Source of the DNA: Patescibacteria group bacterium
Lineage (GTDB): Bacteria; Patescibacteriota; Minisyncoccia; Minisyncoccales; S141-161
Assembly: GCA_015491015.1 (NCBI GenBank)
Contig: WFWQ01000001.1
Coordinates: forward strand, 1 to 5,464
Direction of reading: 5' to 3'
DNA: 5,464 bases
Made by a program: the position numbers and the translations under genes. Every line of letters begins with the position of its first letter. The stretch's first letter is position 1. Positions 1 through 5,464 of the stretch are shown here, piece after piece. The notes below the pieces were generated by a model. The model did not search any database and had not been told where the DNA came from. It saw only the letters and a program-made list of their open reading frames with translations.

Positions 1-435
1 AAAATAGATAGAGAAGGATTAGGAAAGATAGGCAAAGTTAAAAGGGAAATTTTAGAAAAGTTAGATAGAGAAGAGCTTGAAGTTTTAGCTTTAGAGTTAA
101 ATCTTGAAAAATTTAGAAAATTAGCTCAAGAAGAAAAGATGTACGAACCCTTTTCAATTTATCCTGCTATAGTTAGAGACATTTCTTTGTTAGTACCTTT
201 AGAAACCAAAGTAAAAGAGGTTTTAGAAGTTATTAACTTGGAAGGAAAAGAGTTGGTGAGAGATGTAGATCTGTTTGACCTTTTTGTAGGAGAAAATATT
301 CCAGAAGGTATGAAAAGCTTAGCTTTTCACATCACTTATCAAGCTAAAGATAGAACTTTATCATCTGAAGAAGTTGATAGTCTCCATCAAAAGATAGTTA
401 AAGCTTTAACTCAAAGAGGCTGGAAAGTAAGATAA
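1..435 (+). CDS. pheT: Phenylalanyl-tRNA synthetase beta subunit, C-terminal fragment
   Basis: This is the last 144 codons of a gene that enters from the left edge; the frame is open from base 1 and ends with TAA at 433-435. PheT pairs with PheS in the cytoplasmic enzyme that charges tRNA-Phe. The visible part has a charged helical linker (about residues 1-45 of the fragment) followed by the ferredoxin-fold anticodon-binding (FDX-ACB) domain that closes bacterial PheT. That domain opens with FSIYPAIVRDISLLVP, matching the family's FP(S/A)VRRDI(S/A)L(I/V)V pattern, and ends with LTQRGWKVR, the usual position for the chain end. An ATG at 139 is internal to the linker and is not the start. The gene ends 6 bases before gyrB, so the two are probably co-transcribed. 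The catalytic-like core and the true start lie outside the window. Confidence 0.9.
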   Translation, partial: KIDREGLGKIGKVKREILEKLDREELEVLALELNLEKFRKLAQEEKMYEPFSIYPAIVRDISLLVPLETKVKEVLEVINLEGKELVRDVDLFDLFVGENIPEGMKSLAFHITYQAKDRTLSSEEVDSLHQKIVKALTQRGWKVR

Positions 436-441
436 AAAATT

Positions 442-3400
442 ATGAAAAAAGACAAAGATCAAAACCAAAAAGCTCAAGAATATACCGCTAAAGACATAGA
501 AGTTTTAAAAGGTTTGGAGCCTGTAAGAAAAAGGCCAGGAATGTACATTGGATCCACTGGAATTGAAGGCTTGCACCACATCCTTTGGGAAGTTGTGGAC
601 AACAGCTTAACTTATCAAACTCCAGTAATCTTCGAGGAAAAAGGAAAGATTAAGTTAGAACCCATAGGGGAACTTATAGATAGATATTTCAACACAAATA
701 AACAAAAGGTAGAAAAGTCAAAAAATGGAGAAGTAGAGATCTTGAGAAATGTAAAGCTAAAAGCTCTTTCTTTTGATCCTAAAAGCTTGAAGTTAAAATT
801 TACTCCAGTTTTCTCTTTAATTCGCCATAAAGTCAACAGCAAAATCATAAAAGTAACCCTTCAAGAAGGGAGAGAAATAGAAATTACTCCTTATCATTCC
901 CTCTTTACTCTTGTAGGAGATAAGGTAGTGCCAATCAAAGGCTCGGATCTGAAGGTAGGGACTCCTATTGTGGTTCCCAGAGTATGGAAAGAACCTGAAA
1001 AGTATATTCTAAAGCTAAATCTATTAGAAGCTTTGCTTAAGCTACCAGCTAATCTCACTGAACCTGTATATCTCTACTCTATAGCTCAATTCCTTCAAAA
1101 AGAAAAAGTATCTAAAAAGATTCAAGACTTCCTTAAAGAAAGATCTAAAATTCATCTTTGGAGAGATTATCTTAGAAAAAACTATCTTCCTATCAATCTT
1201 TTAAGATGCCTTTCTTTTTCTGAAATAAAAGAGCTAGCCAAAGAGCGCATTTGGTTAGGAACTAGAAAGAATAAGAAAGTGAGAATTCCTCCTGTCCTTG
1301 AAGTATCAAAAGAATTAGTAGAAATTTTAGGTCTCTTTTTAGCTGAAGGGTGTTTGGTAAAAAACAATAAAAAATACTTCAACCGGATATCCTTTGGAGT
1401 AGGAGCTAAAGAGAAAGAGATAACTCAGTACCTTATAAAATTGATAGAAAAAGTTTTTAAGGTAAAGGTTAAAGCAAATTATGTCCACAATAGTGCAAGA
1501 GTTATAGCTATTAATTCCTATCTCCTTGCTTTGATTTTTAAAGAAATCATAAAAACAGGTGAAAATAGCTCCACTAAAAGAGTTCCAGATCTAATATTCA
1601 ATCTTCCTCCTGAATTAAGAGAAAGATATTTGATTGCTTATCTTGCAGGCGATGGGTACCCAGCCAAAATTTGGAAACTTCATCTTACTCAAAACACTTC
1701 TCCAACTTCAAAAGAAAGAAGAAAGTTTGGCTTGGTAACTAAAAACAAATTAACCGCAAGTTCTCTTTTATACCTTCTCTCTTCTTTGAATAAAACTTAT
1801 TCTTTTAGTTCTCTTTCTCCAAGAGAGGGAAGAACCATTAAAGTTAATTACAAGGGCAAAATTTCAAAAAGAAAAATCAAAAGAGGCAAAGCTTTTAGAG
1901 TAGATTTTTATTGGACTACCTTCAGCTCTTACATTAATTACCTCCCCTTAAACTTTGCCTTTTCTTCTTTAGAACCTTCTCTTTCTCAAAAAGGTATTTC
2001 TAGAGAAAAGACTTTAGCTTTAGCTGAAGAAAAAAAGATTGTTTTAAGTCCTGAAGCATTTAAGTTTCTGGGTTCAGATTTGGGAATTTTAAGAGTAAAA
2101 AAGATTGAAGAAATAGACTACCAACATCCTTGGGTGTACGATCTTTCGGTCCCTAAGGGAGAAAACTTTGTAGCAGGAGTAGCTCCAATTATGGCTCATA
2201 ATTCTTTGGATGAAGCTTTGGCAGGGTTTGCTAAAAATATTCAAGTTAGGCTTTTACCAGGAAATAAAGCTGAAGTTAAAGATGATGGCAGAGGAATCCC
2301 AGTAGACATTCATCCTGATACCAAAAAGTCTGCTTTAGAAACGGTTCTAACTACCTTGCACGCTGGCGCAAAGTTTGCCCACAAAGTTTACCAAGTTTCT
2401 GGAGGGTTGCACGGAGTAGGTGTGTCTGTAACTAATGCTCTTTCTAAATGGTTAAGAGCTCAAGTTTGCAGAGATGGAACTTTGTATTACCAAGAATACG
2501 AAAGAGGAATTCCTAAAACTAAAGTTCTAAAAGCAGGAAAATGCAAAGAAACAGGAACAACTATAATCTTTCAGCCTGACCCTGAAATATTTGGAAACAA
2601 AAAGTTTGATCTCCAAAGGATCTTAGAGCATTTAAGAGAGCAAGCTTTCTTGACCCCAAAGGTAAAAATAAGGGTAATTGATGAAAGAATAAAACCTAAG
2701 TTTATTTACAACTTTTACTTTGAAGGAGGGGTAAAGTCTCTTTTAAGATACATCATTGGCGAAGAAAAGCCTATCCATCCTCATCCTTTTTATGTAAAAG
2801 GGTTTTTAGAAAATGTAGAAGTAGAAGTTGCTTTTCAGTATTTAGATAACTTTGAAACTGTGGAAGAAAGTTTTGCTAACAACATTGCCACTAAGCAAGG
2901 AGGGGCTCACCTTACAGGTTTTAGAAACATTTTAACCAGGACTTTAAATGAAAAAGCAAGAAAAGAAGGATTGTTAAAAGAGAAAGATGAAAATCTTTCG
3001 GGAGAAGATGTTAGGGAAGGGTTAACCGCAATAATTTCAGTTAAAGTCCCAGATCCTCAATTTGAAGGGCAAACCAAAGCTAAGCTAGGTAATCCTGAAG
3101 TCAAAAACATTGTAGAAAAGATAGTAGGAGAAGCTCTAAGGGATTATTTAGAACAATACCCTCAAGATGCAAAAGCAATCTTGCAAAAGTGCATCTTAGC
3201 TCAAAAAGCAAGAAAAGCTGCTAAAGCTGCAAGAGAAACTGTAATTAGAAAAGGAGTTTTGGAAGGCTTAAGCTTGCCCGGGAAATTAGCAGATTGCATT
3301 TCCAGAAAACCTGAAGAGTCTGAGCTTTTCATTGTTGAGGGAGAATCTGCAGGAGGAAGTGCAAAGTCAGCGAGAGATAGAAGATTTCAAGCTATCTTGC

Positions 3401-3972
3401 CTTTAAAAGGTAAGATTTTAAATGTAGAAAAGGCAAGGTTAGACAAAATGTTAGCTAACCAAGAAATTAGATCTTTGGTTATAGCTTTAGGCACAGCTAT
3501 AGCTGAAGATTTCAATCCCGATAAAGCAAGATATCACAAAATTATTTTAATGACCGATGCTGATTCTGATGGAAATCACATCAAAACTTTGCTTTTGACT
3601 TTGTTTTACAGATACTTTAGAGAATTAATAGAAAGAGGCTATCTTTATATTGCTAAACCACCTCTTTACAAGATACAGGCTGGGAAAACTATAAAATATG
3701 CTTTTTCAGATAAAGAAAGAGATGAGATTGTAGCTAAACTCAAAGAAAAACATCAAAATATAGAAATCCAAAGATACAAAGGATTAGGAGAAATGAATCC
3801 CGAAGAACTCTGGGAAACCACAATGAACCCTGAAACCAGAATCTTAAAAAAGGTAACGATTGAAGATGCCAAAGAAGCTGATAAAATATTTGATATTCTA
3901 ATGGGATCTGAAGTTTTGCCCAGAAAGAAATTCATTCAAGCTCACGCGGAAGAGGCAGAGTTGGATGTTTAA
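442..3972 (+). CDS. gyrB: DNA gyrase subunit B precursor interrupted by an intein
   Basis: GyrB is the ATPase and TOPRIM subunit of the A2B2 enzyme that introduces negative supercoils. The precursor has 1176 residues: exteins 1-54 and 588-1176 (643 residues joined) around an intein at 55-587. GHKL ATPase: VRKRPGMYIG (28-37); EVVDN (50-54), with Glu50 and Asn54 matching E. coli Glu42 (catalytic base) and Asn46 (Mg ligand); DDGRGIP (614-620); HAGAKF (640-645, Lys644 = Lys103); SGGLHGVG (653-660). The transducer QTK loop has Lys879. TOPRIM: EGESAGG (966-972) and DADSDG (1039-1044), so all metal-binding acids are present. RYKGLGEMNPEELW begins at 1111. The spliced length fits the short GyrB form that lacks the E. 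coli TOPRIM insertion. ParE is the main alternative; DADSDG also occurs in some ParE proteins. ATG 442 lies 6 bases after pheT with no strong Shine-Dalgarno; the N-terminal length supports it. There is no frameshift. Confidence 0.9.
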   Translation: MKKDKDQNQKAQEYTAKDIEVLKGLEPVRKRPGMYIGSTGIEGLHHILWEVVDNSLTYQTPVIFEEKGKIKLEPIGELIDRYFNTNKQKVEKSKNGEVEILRNVKLKALSFDPKSLKLKFTPVFSLIRHKVNSKIIKVTLQEGREIEITPYHSLFTLVGDKVVPIKGSDLKVGTPIVVPRVWKEPEKYILKLNLLEALLKLPANLTEPVYLYSIAQFLQKEKVSKKIQDFLKERSKIHLWRDYLRKNYLPINLLRCLSFSEIKELAKERIWLGTRKNKKVRIPPVLEVSKELVEILGLFLAEGCLVKNNKKYFNRISFGVGAKEKEITQYLIKLIEKVFKVKVKANYVHNSARVIAINSYLLALIFKEIIKTGENSSTKRVPDLIFNLPPELRERYLIAYLAGDGYPAKIWKLHLTQNTSPTSKERRKFGLVTKNKLTASSLLYLLSSLNKTYSFSSLSPREGRTIKVNYKGKISKRKIKRGKAFRVDFYWTTFSSYINYLPLNFAFSSLEPSLSQKGISREKTLALAEEKKIVLSPEAFKFLGSDLGILRVKKIEEIDYQHPWVYDLSVPKGENFVAGVAPIMAHNSLDEALAGFAKNIQVRLLPGNKAEVKDDGRGIPVDIHPDTKKSALETVLTTLHAGAKFAHKVYQVSGGLHGVGVSVTNALSKWLRAQVCRDGTLYYQEYERGIPKTKVLKAGKCKETGTTIIFQPDPEIFGNKKFDLQRILEHLREQAFLTPKVKIRVIDERIKPKFIYNFYFEGGVKSLLRYIIGEEKPIHPHPFYVKGFLENVEVEVAFQYLDNFETVEESFANNIATKQGGAHLTGFRNILTRTLNEKARKEGLLKEKDENLSGEDVREGLTAIISVKVPDPQFEGQTKAKLGNPEVKNIVEKIVGEALRDYLEQYPQDAKAILQKCILAQKARKAAKAARETVIRKGVLEGLSLPGKLADCISRKPEESELFIVEGESAGGSAKSARDRRFQAILPLKGKILNVEKARLDKMLANQEIRSLVIALGTAIAEDFNPDKARYHKIILMTDADSDGNHIKTLLLTLFYRYFRELIERGYLYIAKPPLYKIQAGKTIKYAFSDKERDEIVAKLKEKHQNIEIQRYKGLGEMNPEELWETTMNPETRILKKVTIEDAKEADKIFDILMGSEVLPRKKFIQAHAEEAELDV
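604..2202 (+). mobile_element. Intein with LAGLIDADG homing endonuclease, inserted in gyrB
   Basis: This 533-residue in-frame insert (precursor residues 55-587) splits the GyrB sequence VVDN/SLDEALAG. Splicing blocks are recognisable. Block A is SLTYQTPVIF with nucleophile Ser55. Block B is EITPYHSLFT with Thr149 and His152. Block F is VYDLSVPKGENFVAG (565-579). Block G is PIMAHN, with His586, terminal Asn587 and Ser588 as the +1 nucleophile. A homing endonuclease sits between blocks B and F: LAGLIDADG helix 1 is LGLFLAEG (296-303, acid Glu302) and helix 2 is LIAYLAGDG (397-405, acid Asp404), preceded by the typical RVPDLIF segment. Residues about 157-290 and a Lys/Arg-rich stretch near 470-500 match nothing I recognise and may aid DNA binding. 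Family knowledge predicts self-excision and spread by gene conversion into intein-free gyrB; activity is inferred. The insert has no stop codon or frameshift. Confidence 0.93.
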
Positions 3973-3988
3973 AACGCACTATATTAAT

Positions 3989-4017
3989 TTGATTGTCAAG
4001 GAAAAATTGACTAATCT
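3989..4017 (+). promoter_or_regulatory. Candidate sigma70-type promoter for tRNA-Pro/tRNA-Arg/pilin unit
   Basis: A -35 box TTGATT (3989-3994) and a -10-like box TAATCT (4012-4017) are separated by exactly 17 bases. A start near 4024 would lie a few bases ahead of the tRNA at 4028. The -10 matches TATAAT only at its first, second and last bases, so the call rests on spacing, position and the same TTGATT box in the promoter before tRNA-Lys. Confidence 0.45.
3991..4016. repeat. Inverted repeat between gyrB and tRNA-Pro
   Basis: Arms GATTGTCAA (3991-3999) and TTGACTAATC (4007-4016) pair over 9 base pairs with one bulged T (4012) around a 7-base loop GGAAAAA. The repeat lies 19 bases after the gyrB stop and fills the space between the -35 and -10 boxes of the candidate tRNA promoter. 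It could be a weak gyrB terminator, though no T-run follows, or an operator, or chance pairing in AT-rich DNA. Confidence 0.4.
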
Positions 4018-4027
4018 AATAAAATGG

Positions 4028-4099
4028 CGGGCTGTAGCACAGTGGTAGTGCGCTGGCATGGGGGGCCAGAGGTCCCGGGTTCGATTCCCGGCAGCCCGA
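4028..4099 (+). tRNA. tRNA-Pro (anticodon GGG)
   Basis: A full cloverleaf folds by hand. The acceptor is CGGGCTG (4028-4034) with CAGCCCG (4092-4098) and discriminator A4099. The D stem is GCAC/GTGC, the anticodon stem CTGGC/GCCAG and the T stem CCGGG/CCCGG with loop TTCGATT. The anticodon loop ATGGGGG (4058-4064) puts GGG at 34-36, reading CCC and CCU. The C1-G72 pair and A73 are the usual bacterial tRNA-Pro identity set. CCA is not encoded (CAA follows), so the CCA-adding enzyme must supply it. Position 38 is G, not the common U. Confidence 0.95.
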
Positions 4100-4117
4100 C
4101 AAAGCCTATTTTCACAA

Positions 4118-4190
4118 GCCCCTGTAGCTCAATTGGAAGAGCGTCTGGCTTCGGACCAGAAGGTTGGAGGTTCGAGTCCTCCCAGGGGCA
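4118..4190 (+). tRNA. tRNA-Arg (anticodon TCG)
   Basis: A clean cloverleaf: acceptor GCCCCTG (4118-4124) with CAGGGGC (4183-4189), discriminator A4190, D stem GCTC/GAGC, anticodon stem TCTGG/CCAGA, T stem GGAGG/CCTCC with loop TTCGAGT. The anticodon loop CTTCGGA (4149-4155) gives UCG, reading CGA and probably other CGN codons. CCA is not encoded. It lies 18 bases after tRNA-Pro, so both probably come from one transcript, and only 4 bases before the next start codon. Confidence 0.95.
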
Positions 4191-4194
4191 CTAA

Positions 4195-5055
4195 ATGAGT
4201 TTAAGTGCCATAAAACTGAAATTTTCTCTCTTAATTGGGATTTTTATATTACTTACTTTTACGCCCAACAACTCTAACGCCCAAACTGATTGCAGATTTG
4301 GACGCTACGGAGAAGAAGTAGGGTGTCAATATGGAGAAGTAATAAGAATATGTGGAGACAGAACAGAATGCATACCAGATCCAGGAGCAGTATGTCCTTT
4401 TATAGTGTCTACTAATCCAGCTACTTCATCTCCTGAATGTGTAATAGGTGGAAACCCAGGTTACTGGTATGAATTTAATTGGATAGAATATAATGCATGG
4501 CAAACTTCAGACCCAGAAAAATACCAAGCCTGTACTGAATATATCAACAGCAATGGAGGATTTGTAAGTATATGGTTCTTAGATTATGCAAATAAATGTG
4601 TAGATCCTGGAACAGATCTTAATCAAAATGGAATATTAGATTCTACTGAAAGTCCACAGGATGGTGATGGAGCTGGCGATGAAGGAGAAACCTCAGGCTT
4701 AGAATCGAGCGCAGGAGGTAATATCTGTACTCGAGGAATAGTACCATGTGGGCCAGGAAAGGAAAGAGAATTTTGTACTCTTTGTGACTTTTTTGTGCTG
4801 CTTAATAATTTAATTAACTTTATTCTTTTCTGCCTAGTCCCACCTTTAGCAGTTTTAGGAATAGTGACAGGAGGTTTAATAATAATGATTTCAGCTGGAA
4901 ATCCAGAATTAGTCAGTAAAGCAAAAAGAATATTAAAAGGGGCAGTCATAGGATTAGCAGTAGCTTATGGAGCTTGGTTAATTGTCAATTCTTTCCTGGT
5001 GGTAGTCGGCTATAAAGATGCTTCTAATTGGTTTGTATTAAATTTAAATTGTTAA
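4195..5055 (+). CDS. Secreted Cys-rich protein with C-terminal TrbC/VirB2-like pilin membrane module
   Basis: This 286-residue exported protein has a signal peptide at 1-29: Lys7 and Lys9, hydrophobic FSLLIGIFILL, and a likely cut after SNA29. A Cys-rich ectodomain follows (about 30-197, 12 Cys). Residues 141-152, DLNQNGILDSTE, fit an EF-hand calcium loop (D1, N3, N5, G6, D9, E12), followed by an acidic Gly-rich linker (156-165). The C-terminal part (197-272) has two hydrophobic segments, about 199-234 and 250-272, joined by GNPELVSKAKRILKG. This is the hallmark of the pilin-like TrbC/VirB2 proteins common in Patescibacteria, usually placed with type IV secretion or pilus components. Its role here is unknown, and no secretion genes are adjacent. 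ATG 4195 is supported by the signal peptide but lies 4 bases after tRNA-Arg with no room for a normal ribosome-binding site. It is probably transcribed with the two tRNAs. Confidence 0.8.
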   Translation: MSLSAIKLKFSLLIGIFILLTFTPNNSNAQTDCRFGRYGEEVGCQYGEVIRICGDRTECIPDPGAVCPFIVSTNPATSSPECVIGGNPGYWYEFNWIEYNAWQTSDPEKYQACTEYINSNGGFVSIWFLDYANKCVDPGTDLNQNGILDSTESPQDGDGAGDEGETSGLESSAGGNICTRGIVPCGPGKEREFCTLCDFFVLLNNLINFILFCLVPPLAVLGIVTGGLIIMISAGNPELVSKAKRILKGAVIGLAVAYGAWLIVNSFLVVVGYKDASNWFVLNLNC

Positions 5056-5211
5056 GATGTTCAACCTTATGACTAAGAACCTCTTCATTCTTCTTCTAAT
5101 TGTGGAACTGAATATGAAAACTAGAAGAAAATAATAACAACTGCTCTATAGATTGCAAACCTTCTTACTCCTTGATTTATCTCAAAATCTAAATTATCAT
5201 TGAGAAAATAA
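5056..5211 (+). other. Intergenic region with possible gene debris
   Basis: These 156 bases separate the pilin-like gene from tRNA-Lys. A 25-codon frame (5057-5134) starts one base after the preceding stop; its hydrophobic core LFILLLIV and basic end TRRK resemble a lone membrane or signal segment. Other frames hold short Cys-containing stretches such as SSNCGTEYEN (5091-5120) and NNCSIDCKPSYS (about 5135-5170), broken by stops. An 8-base inverted repeat, TTCTTCTA (5091-5098) and TAGAAGAA (5122-5129), has a 23-base loop and no T-run, so it is not a convincing terminator. The 3' end carries the tRNA-Lys promoter. Confidence 0.35.
5172..5200 (+). promoter_or_regulatory. Sigma70-type promoter for tRNA-Lys and rpsO
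   Basis: TTGATT (5172-5177) and TATCAT (5195-5200, five of six bases as TATAAT) are separated by exactly 17 bases. Initiation near 5207 would fall about 5 bases before the mature tRNA end at 5212. This is the best promoter match in the window and repeats the TTGATT/17-base layout seen before tRNA-Pro. Confidence 0.7.
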
Positions 5212-5284
5212 GCCCCCGTAGCTCAATTGGCAGAGCAGTGGCCTCTTAAGCCATTGGTTGCAGGTTCGAATCCTGCCGGGGGCA
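5212..5284 (+). tRNA. tRNA-Lys (anticodon CTT)
   Basis: Acceptor GCCCCCG (5212-5218) pairs with CGGGGGC (5277-5283), discriminator A5284. The D stem is GCTC/GAGC and the anticodon stem GTGGC/GCCAT with one G-T pair. The anticodon loop CTCTTAA (5243-5249) puts CUU at 34-36, reading AAG. The T stem is GCAGG/CCTGC with loop TTCGAAT. CCA is not encoded. The AAA-reading UUU isoacceptor is expected elsewhere, because AAA is very common in the genes here. It lies 28 bases ahead of rpsO and probably shares its transcript. Confidence 0.95.
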
Positions 5285-5312
5285 CTTTCTAATAAATTAA
5301 TATTTTAAGACT

Positions 5313-5464
5313 ATGCTGACTACCAAAGAAAAAGAAAAAATTATCAAAAAATTTAAACTCCACGAGCAAGATACAGGCTCGGTACAAGTTCAAATCGCTC
5401 TGCTGACTGCAGAAATTGAAAAACTTTTAGCTCATCTGAAGAGACATCCTAAAGATTTACATTC
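5313..5464 (+). CDS. rpsO: 30S ribosomal protein S15, N-terminal fragment
   Basis: Fifty complete codons are visible before the window ends; the family is usually near 89 residues. S15 is a primary binder of the central domain of 16S rRNA and helps form a bridge between subunits. [14 protein letters not shown], then [19 protein letters not shown] and [10 protein letters not shown] match the family core, in which the DTGS(x)EVQ(I/V)ALLT and H(x)KDxHS segments are conserved. ATG 5313 gives the standard N-terminus. Only a weak AAGA lies upstream. The gene follows tRNA-Lys by 28 bases and probably reads from the promoter at 5172-5200, so the leader left after tRNA 3' cleavage would be very short. 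Confidence 0.93.
   Translation, partial: MLTTKEKEKIIKKFKLHEQDTGSVQVQIALLTAEIEKLLAHLKRHPKDLH

Noticed and set aside
615..848. Antisense open frames inside coding regions (615-848, 1182-1382, 3753-3935, 4623-4949 on the - strand)
   Set aside because: They lie opposite clearly coding sequence, have low-complexity Phe/Leu/Ser-rich translations and match no family I know; they are products of AT-rich codon use on the other strand.
604..2202. Insert in gyrB as a group I intron or an ordinary domain fusion
   Set aside because: The insert is in frame with no stop, carries protein-splicing blocks at both ends and interrupts a fixed core motif of the ATPase.
442..3972. Subunit being ParE (topoisomerase IV) rather than GyrB
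   Set aside because: DADSDG is seen in some ParE proteins, but the overall motif set and 643-residue spliced length fit short GyrB, which small genomes normally keep; the alternative is noted in the gene entry.
4020..4025. TAAAAT as the -10 box of the tRNA-Pro promoter
   Set aside because: It matches the consensus better than TAATCT but would start transcription inside the mature tRNA.
5091..5129. Inverted repeat as an intrinsic terminator for the pilin-like gene
   Set aside because: The stem is 8 A/T-rich pairs with a 23-base loop and no following T-run.
4125..5236. Near-identical D arms of tRNA-Arg and tRNA-Lys as a repeat or attachment site
   Set aside because: GTAGCTCAATTGG followed by AGAGC is the ordinary conserved D-arm sequence of many bacterial tRNAs.

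Overview
The window is AT-rich bacterial DNA with densely packed housekeeping genes, all on the + strand. Three features suggest a small-genome member of the Candidate Phyla Radiation (Patescibacteria): a Cys-rich secreted protein ending in the TrbC/VirB2-like pilin module common in that group, three tRNA genes with no encoded CCA, and a short GyrB of the style seen there. This placement is an inference from recognised sequence style; no search was run. The Lys/Glu/Ile-rich proteins would also fit a warm habitat, but that is weak evidence.

Layout: (1) 1-435 is the 3' end of pheT (Phe-tRNA synthetase beta chain, anticodon-binding domain). (2) Six bases later comes gyrB (442-3972), an uninterrupted 1176-codon frame. 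It is DNA gyrase subunit B split by a 533-residue intein (604-2202) carrying a LAGLIDADG homing endonuclease. The intein sits directly after the Mg-ATP-binding Asn of the gyrase ATPase site. Removing it leaves a 643-residue GyrB of normal length. (3) After a 55-base gap with a candidate promoter and an inverted repeat come tRNA-Pro(GGG) and tRNA-Arg(UCG). (4) Only 4 bases after tRNA-Arg starts a 286-residue secreted, Cys-rich, pilin-like membrane protein with an EF-hand-type loop. (5) A 156-base gap holds a good sigma70-type promoter and perhaps gene debris. (6) tRNA-Lys(CUU) follows, and 28 bases later the 5' part of rpsO (ribosomal protein S15), cut by the window end.

The genes serve translation (pheT, three tRNAs, rpsO), DNA topology (gyrB) and the cell surface (pilin-like protein). 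The least ordinary points are the active-site intein with Ser at both splice junctions and an apparently intact endonuclease, and the two protein genes placed so close behind tRNAs that tRNA 3' processing would create their mRNA 5' ends. No CRISPR array, rRNA, insertion sequence or convincing intrinsic terminator was seen.
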